Shown here: positions 61,461-64,000 of the stretch, piece by piece
Layout: the number at the start of each line of letters is the position of its first letter
Numbering within the stretch: position 1 is the first letter of the stretch
Assembly: GCF_000764305.2 (NCBI RefSeq)
Contig: NW_025943937.1
Span: 182,313-246,312 of the forward strand
From: Hyalella azteca
Lineage: Eukaryota; Arthropoda; Malacostraca; Amphipoda; Hyalellidae
Length of the DNA: 64,000 nucleotides
Direction of reading: 5' to 3'
Position numbers and translations under genes: made by a program
Notes under the pieces: generated by a model
Databases searched by the model: none
Told to the model about the DNA's origin: nothing
The model's input: the letters and a program-made list of their open reading frames with translations, nothing else

Positions 61461-62136
61461 GTAAATAGGATATTAATGCCATGCCAATCTCTTGTTAATA
61501 GGATTTTCATAATAAGATATTTTGAATACTAAAGGATATGGCTATCAGGGTGTAACACGCCGTTTGTATGGAAATTTCGTGAGTCAAATACATAAATGCA
61601 GTTCTAATTGGAACCGATTTTTCGTACGATGAGCCATAATTGATGAATATTTATTTCGTGCAGCAATTAATAACCAAAGATGAGGCAGACGAATGCTTAT
61701 CCTGCAAACACGGTCACCCAAGCAGTGACTGTAACTTATGAGATTCAAGCCATGCAGTGACGCTCACTAAATTGCGTTCTTTGTTGATACGAGTATTCAG
61801 AAATGCTGATCCTAATAATCATGCTGTGATTTAATTAATGTGTATTACACAATTTAGTAATCTTCTCTAACATTAGGGCCTTGCCAGTTATTAATCACGC
61901 TAATTAACACGACAACGTTCAAGTCTCATTAATCATTTTTATTCAATCTTTAATTTAATCTAATTTCGCTAGATAATCATTTCCTGAAAACTACTTCTTA
62001 TTTCAAGTTAACAATCGGTAAATCATAAATCCTCCTATTCCAGCTTTTCAGGAAATTATTGCCCTTGCCATATAAAAGAGTAAGTTTCTATACTTAGAAC
62101 GCACGTTCCTCATTACCAGCTACCATGAACGCTACA
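61461..62136. other. Gene-free AT-rich stretch
   Basis: Nothing can be supported here. Confidence 0.4.
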
Positions 62137-62279
62137 CACTCAGAAAATAAATTGATCACATTGTCCAAATATTGACAGACTCCTGGCAGGCAGCATGCAC
62201 TGGTACGTCCTGCTGCCGGGCAAGACTGGATCATGATCGCCCAGATCAGGCAAGAAGTGCATCGATATTTGAACAAATT
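62137..62279. mobile_element. Short inverted-end element, copy 3
   Basis: CACTCAGAAAATAAATTGAT..ATTGTCCAAATATTGA on the left; core AAGACTGGATCATGATCGCC and right inner end GTGCATCGATATTTGAACAA align base for base with copy 2 (AAACTGGGTCAGGGTGACCC, CAGCATCGCTACTTGGACAA). TTGTCCAAATATTGA and TCGATATTTGAACAAA are inverted. The outer right end is not recognisable. Confidence 0.65.
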
Positions 62280-62819
62280 CTTTATATGTTCTTGTGTGCA
62301 TGTATATACAGCTCATGATCGCGTACTCTGATCCGGGAACGCTAGCACAACGAACAGATTATGAGTTATTACTCGTATTGTAATAACACACAAATCACGT
62401 TCTTGAACAATTAAATTGACAGAGCAGTTAGACATGAACATAGAATGGTATCAAATATATTCCCATTGTTGCATTTATGAAGTCAAATTTTGGTCAGCGA
62501 AGTGAAGGCTTAAAACTGTTACGTACAGGATGCGCGTAATTCCAAACGAGATAACTGTTAATAATAATCACTTTTTAACAAAACACTAAGATTTAATTTT
62601 AATATTTCAAAGCTTGCATAAATTTCAATCTAAAACTTGCTCTTTGCCATGTATGATTTGGGTGACGTTCCATGGAGCACATTAGACTTTATTGTAACCA
62701 TAATCTCGCCCCTTCTCTACTTCACCCTTCTCGCAAGAATCTTCGAGCTGTTTGTTGCCTGACTCTTTAACAGCAATATTTCTAACGGCGTTTCAGCTGA
62801 TAAGAGCATTGTCATCTTC

Positions 62820-62960
62820 TGAGAACATCTAGTTCAAGACTTTAGAGATACTTCTCGGATAGTTCAGGGATACTTTTGATACTTCGGAGGGCAATATTAT
62901 TCTTGATACTTCAGGGATACTTCTGAGAACATCTAGTTCAGTACTTCAGGGATACGCCAT
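62820..62960. repeat. Degenerate short repeat (TACTTCAGGGATACTTCTGA)
   Basis: GAGAACATCTAGTTCA occurs at 62821 and about 62926; TTCAGGGATAC occurs three times and TTTAGAGATACTT once. Units are about 20 bp, mixed with longer blocks. Confidence 0.8.
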
Positions 62961-63860
62961 TTTTTGAAGATGTTTAGCCCCTGTCCCTCATTTGAGCTCA
63001 TGGAGTAAAGCCAACATTCTTAGCCTTGCCTGAGTACGGTCGGAATTTTTGGATACGAACGTGGACACGGGCTTAAGGTACGTGAGGGATCGTCTGCACT
63101 TTGATCCTCCTCTCTGGCACCATGGCTTCCACTTCGGCTGTGACCACCACTATACTTTGGCCCCAGCAACCTACCTCTGCGCGGGTGTGGACCAGCACCA
63201 GGGACCAGCTCATTACAGACGTTCATCGAAGAGTTTTTTAGTACTTCAGGTACGTCACCCTACCTTCGTAGGATAGGAGCAAATGGTGATGAAGCATTTA
63301 TTCGCGTTCCTCTGTGCGTAAAATCCAAGTAAATAATATAAAGCTCTTATAATAAATACTTTAATAATATTTGATACCTGTAATTTATTTATATGGTACG
63401 ATCAATGTCCATTTTTTGGTATAAACTTTACTCCGAATGAAATGTGTTACCACAATTTTTACCAGCTCGGTTTCCATTTGTTCCGATTTGCGAAAATTTT
63501 GTCGCTGAACCTTTACCGCATGGAGCATTTTTTCTATTTTTCGTGCTAAATTTGTGCCATAATAAACCGCCGTTTTTTTAGTTTTTCAAAATTAACTGGT
63601 TGGGCAGACGCGGGAGCAAGTTGTAGCTCGTTTGCTTCTTCACCCGCGAACAAGAGGAGATTCGACAGCACATAGCGATTTCTTTGTGTTGATGGCAATT
63701 TCTACCATCCTGCGACTTTTCAATAGCGAAAAAAATTGTTCCAGCAATGGTTTAACTCTTGCTTCTCTTGCCTTTGGATACATTTTATTAAATCGTTCCT
63801 AAATGTTTTGCTCAACTTGATCTATACTATGCAAGACAATAATTATTGGTAATGGAAGCT
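62961..63860. other. Stretch with a weak candidate exon (63034-63249)
   Basis: GC content rises over 63055-63240 and a consensus-perfect donor CAG|GTACGT lies at 63249/63250. One plus frame is open from about 63034 (reading ...YTLAPATYLCAGVDQHQ...) and another starts with a strong-context ATG at 63122 (ACCATGGC; MASTSAVTTTILWPQQ, stop at 63241). I recognise neither product. The remainder to 63860 is AT-rich with nothing to call. Confidence 0.3.
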
Positions 63861-64000
63861 TGACCATGTCGTCACTATGGGACGCATGACCATGTCGTCA
63901 CTATGGGACGCATGACCATGTCGTCACTATGGGACGCATGACCATGTCGTCACTATGGGACGCATGACCATGTCGACACTATAGGACGCATGACCATGTC
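63861..64000. repeat. Tandem array, 26 bp unit, continues past the window
   Basis: TGACCATGTCGTCACTATGG plus GACGCA, more than five copies, identical except the last full one (TCGACACTATAGG). The right border is outside the window. Confidence 0.97.

Overview
The window looks like animal nuclear DNA: AT-rich, mostly non-coding, with no long ORFs, no operon-like packing and no bacterial signals. The only gene I recognise with confidence is on the minus strand at 2437-3050. It is the first coding exon of a SOX group B transcription factor (SoxB1 / SoxNeuro / Sox2-like), with an essentially intact HMG box that ends at a consensus splice donor. The protein suits a bilaterian. An arthropod, perhaps a crustacean, is my guess from the SoxB1 type, a TCAGT-type initiator upstream and the low-density, repeat-rich sequence, but the species cannot be fixed from the sequence.

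Layout. 1-2436 would be the first intron of the Sox gene; its next exon is not seen and probably lies to the left of the window. 3051-3456 is the likely 5' leader, with three short upstream ORFs, and a candidate core promoter sits at 3454-3490. From about 3.5 kb to 64 kb lies a large gene-poor region upstream of the Sox gene. Developmental Sox genes often sit in such gene deserts, so enhancers may be here, but I could not identify any from one sequence.

The upstream region is dominated by more than 25 short tandem arrays and segmental duplicates, with units from 5 to about 190 bp. Most are unrelated in sequence to one another: 41 bp at 5.4 kb, 68 bp at 7.4 kb, 127 and 122 bp doublets at 9.3-9.9 kb, 91 bp at 15 kb, 57 bp at 19.7 kb, 44 bp at 21 kb, 35 bp at 23.5 kb, 47 bp at 25.5 kb, 22 bp at 31.4 kb, AGTAT at 36.3 kb, 192 bp at 37.2 kb, 42 bp at 41.4 and 44.6 kb, 43 bp at 46.3 kb, 135 bp and 102 bp at 48.2-49.6 kb, 16 bp at 51 kb, 19 bp at 52.6 kb, 26 bp at 54 kb, 39 bp at 57.8 kb, 27 bp at 59.6-60.1 kb, 106 bp at 60.9-61.4 kb, and another 26 bp array that runs off the right edge. 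Nearly all longer ORFs in the window fall inside these arrays and are by-products of repeats without stop codons.

Mobile-element traces are modest. There are two tRNA-derived SINE-like heads (about 16.96 and 28.99 kb). There is also a three-copy family of short elements with inverted ends (50.9, 59.2 and 62.1 kb), whose shared core has the dyad GGGTCA-TGACCC. No reverse transcriptase, transposase, rRNA gene, intact tRNA or CRISPR array was found.
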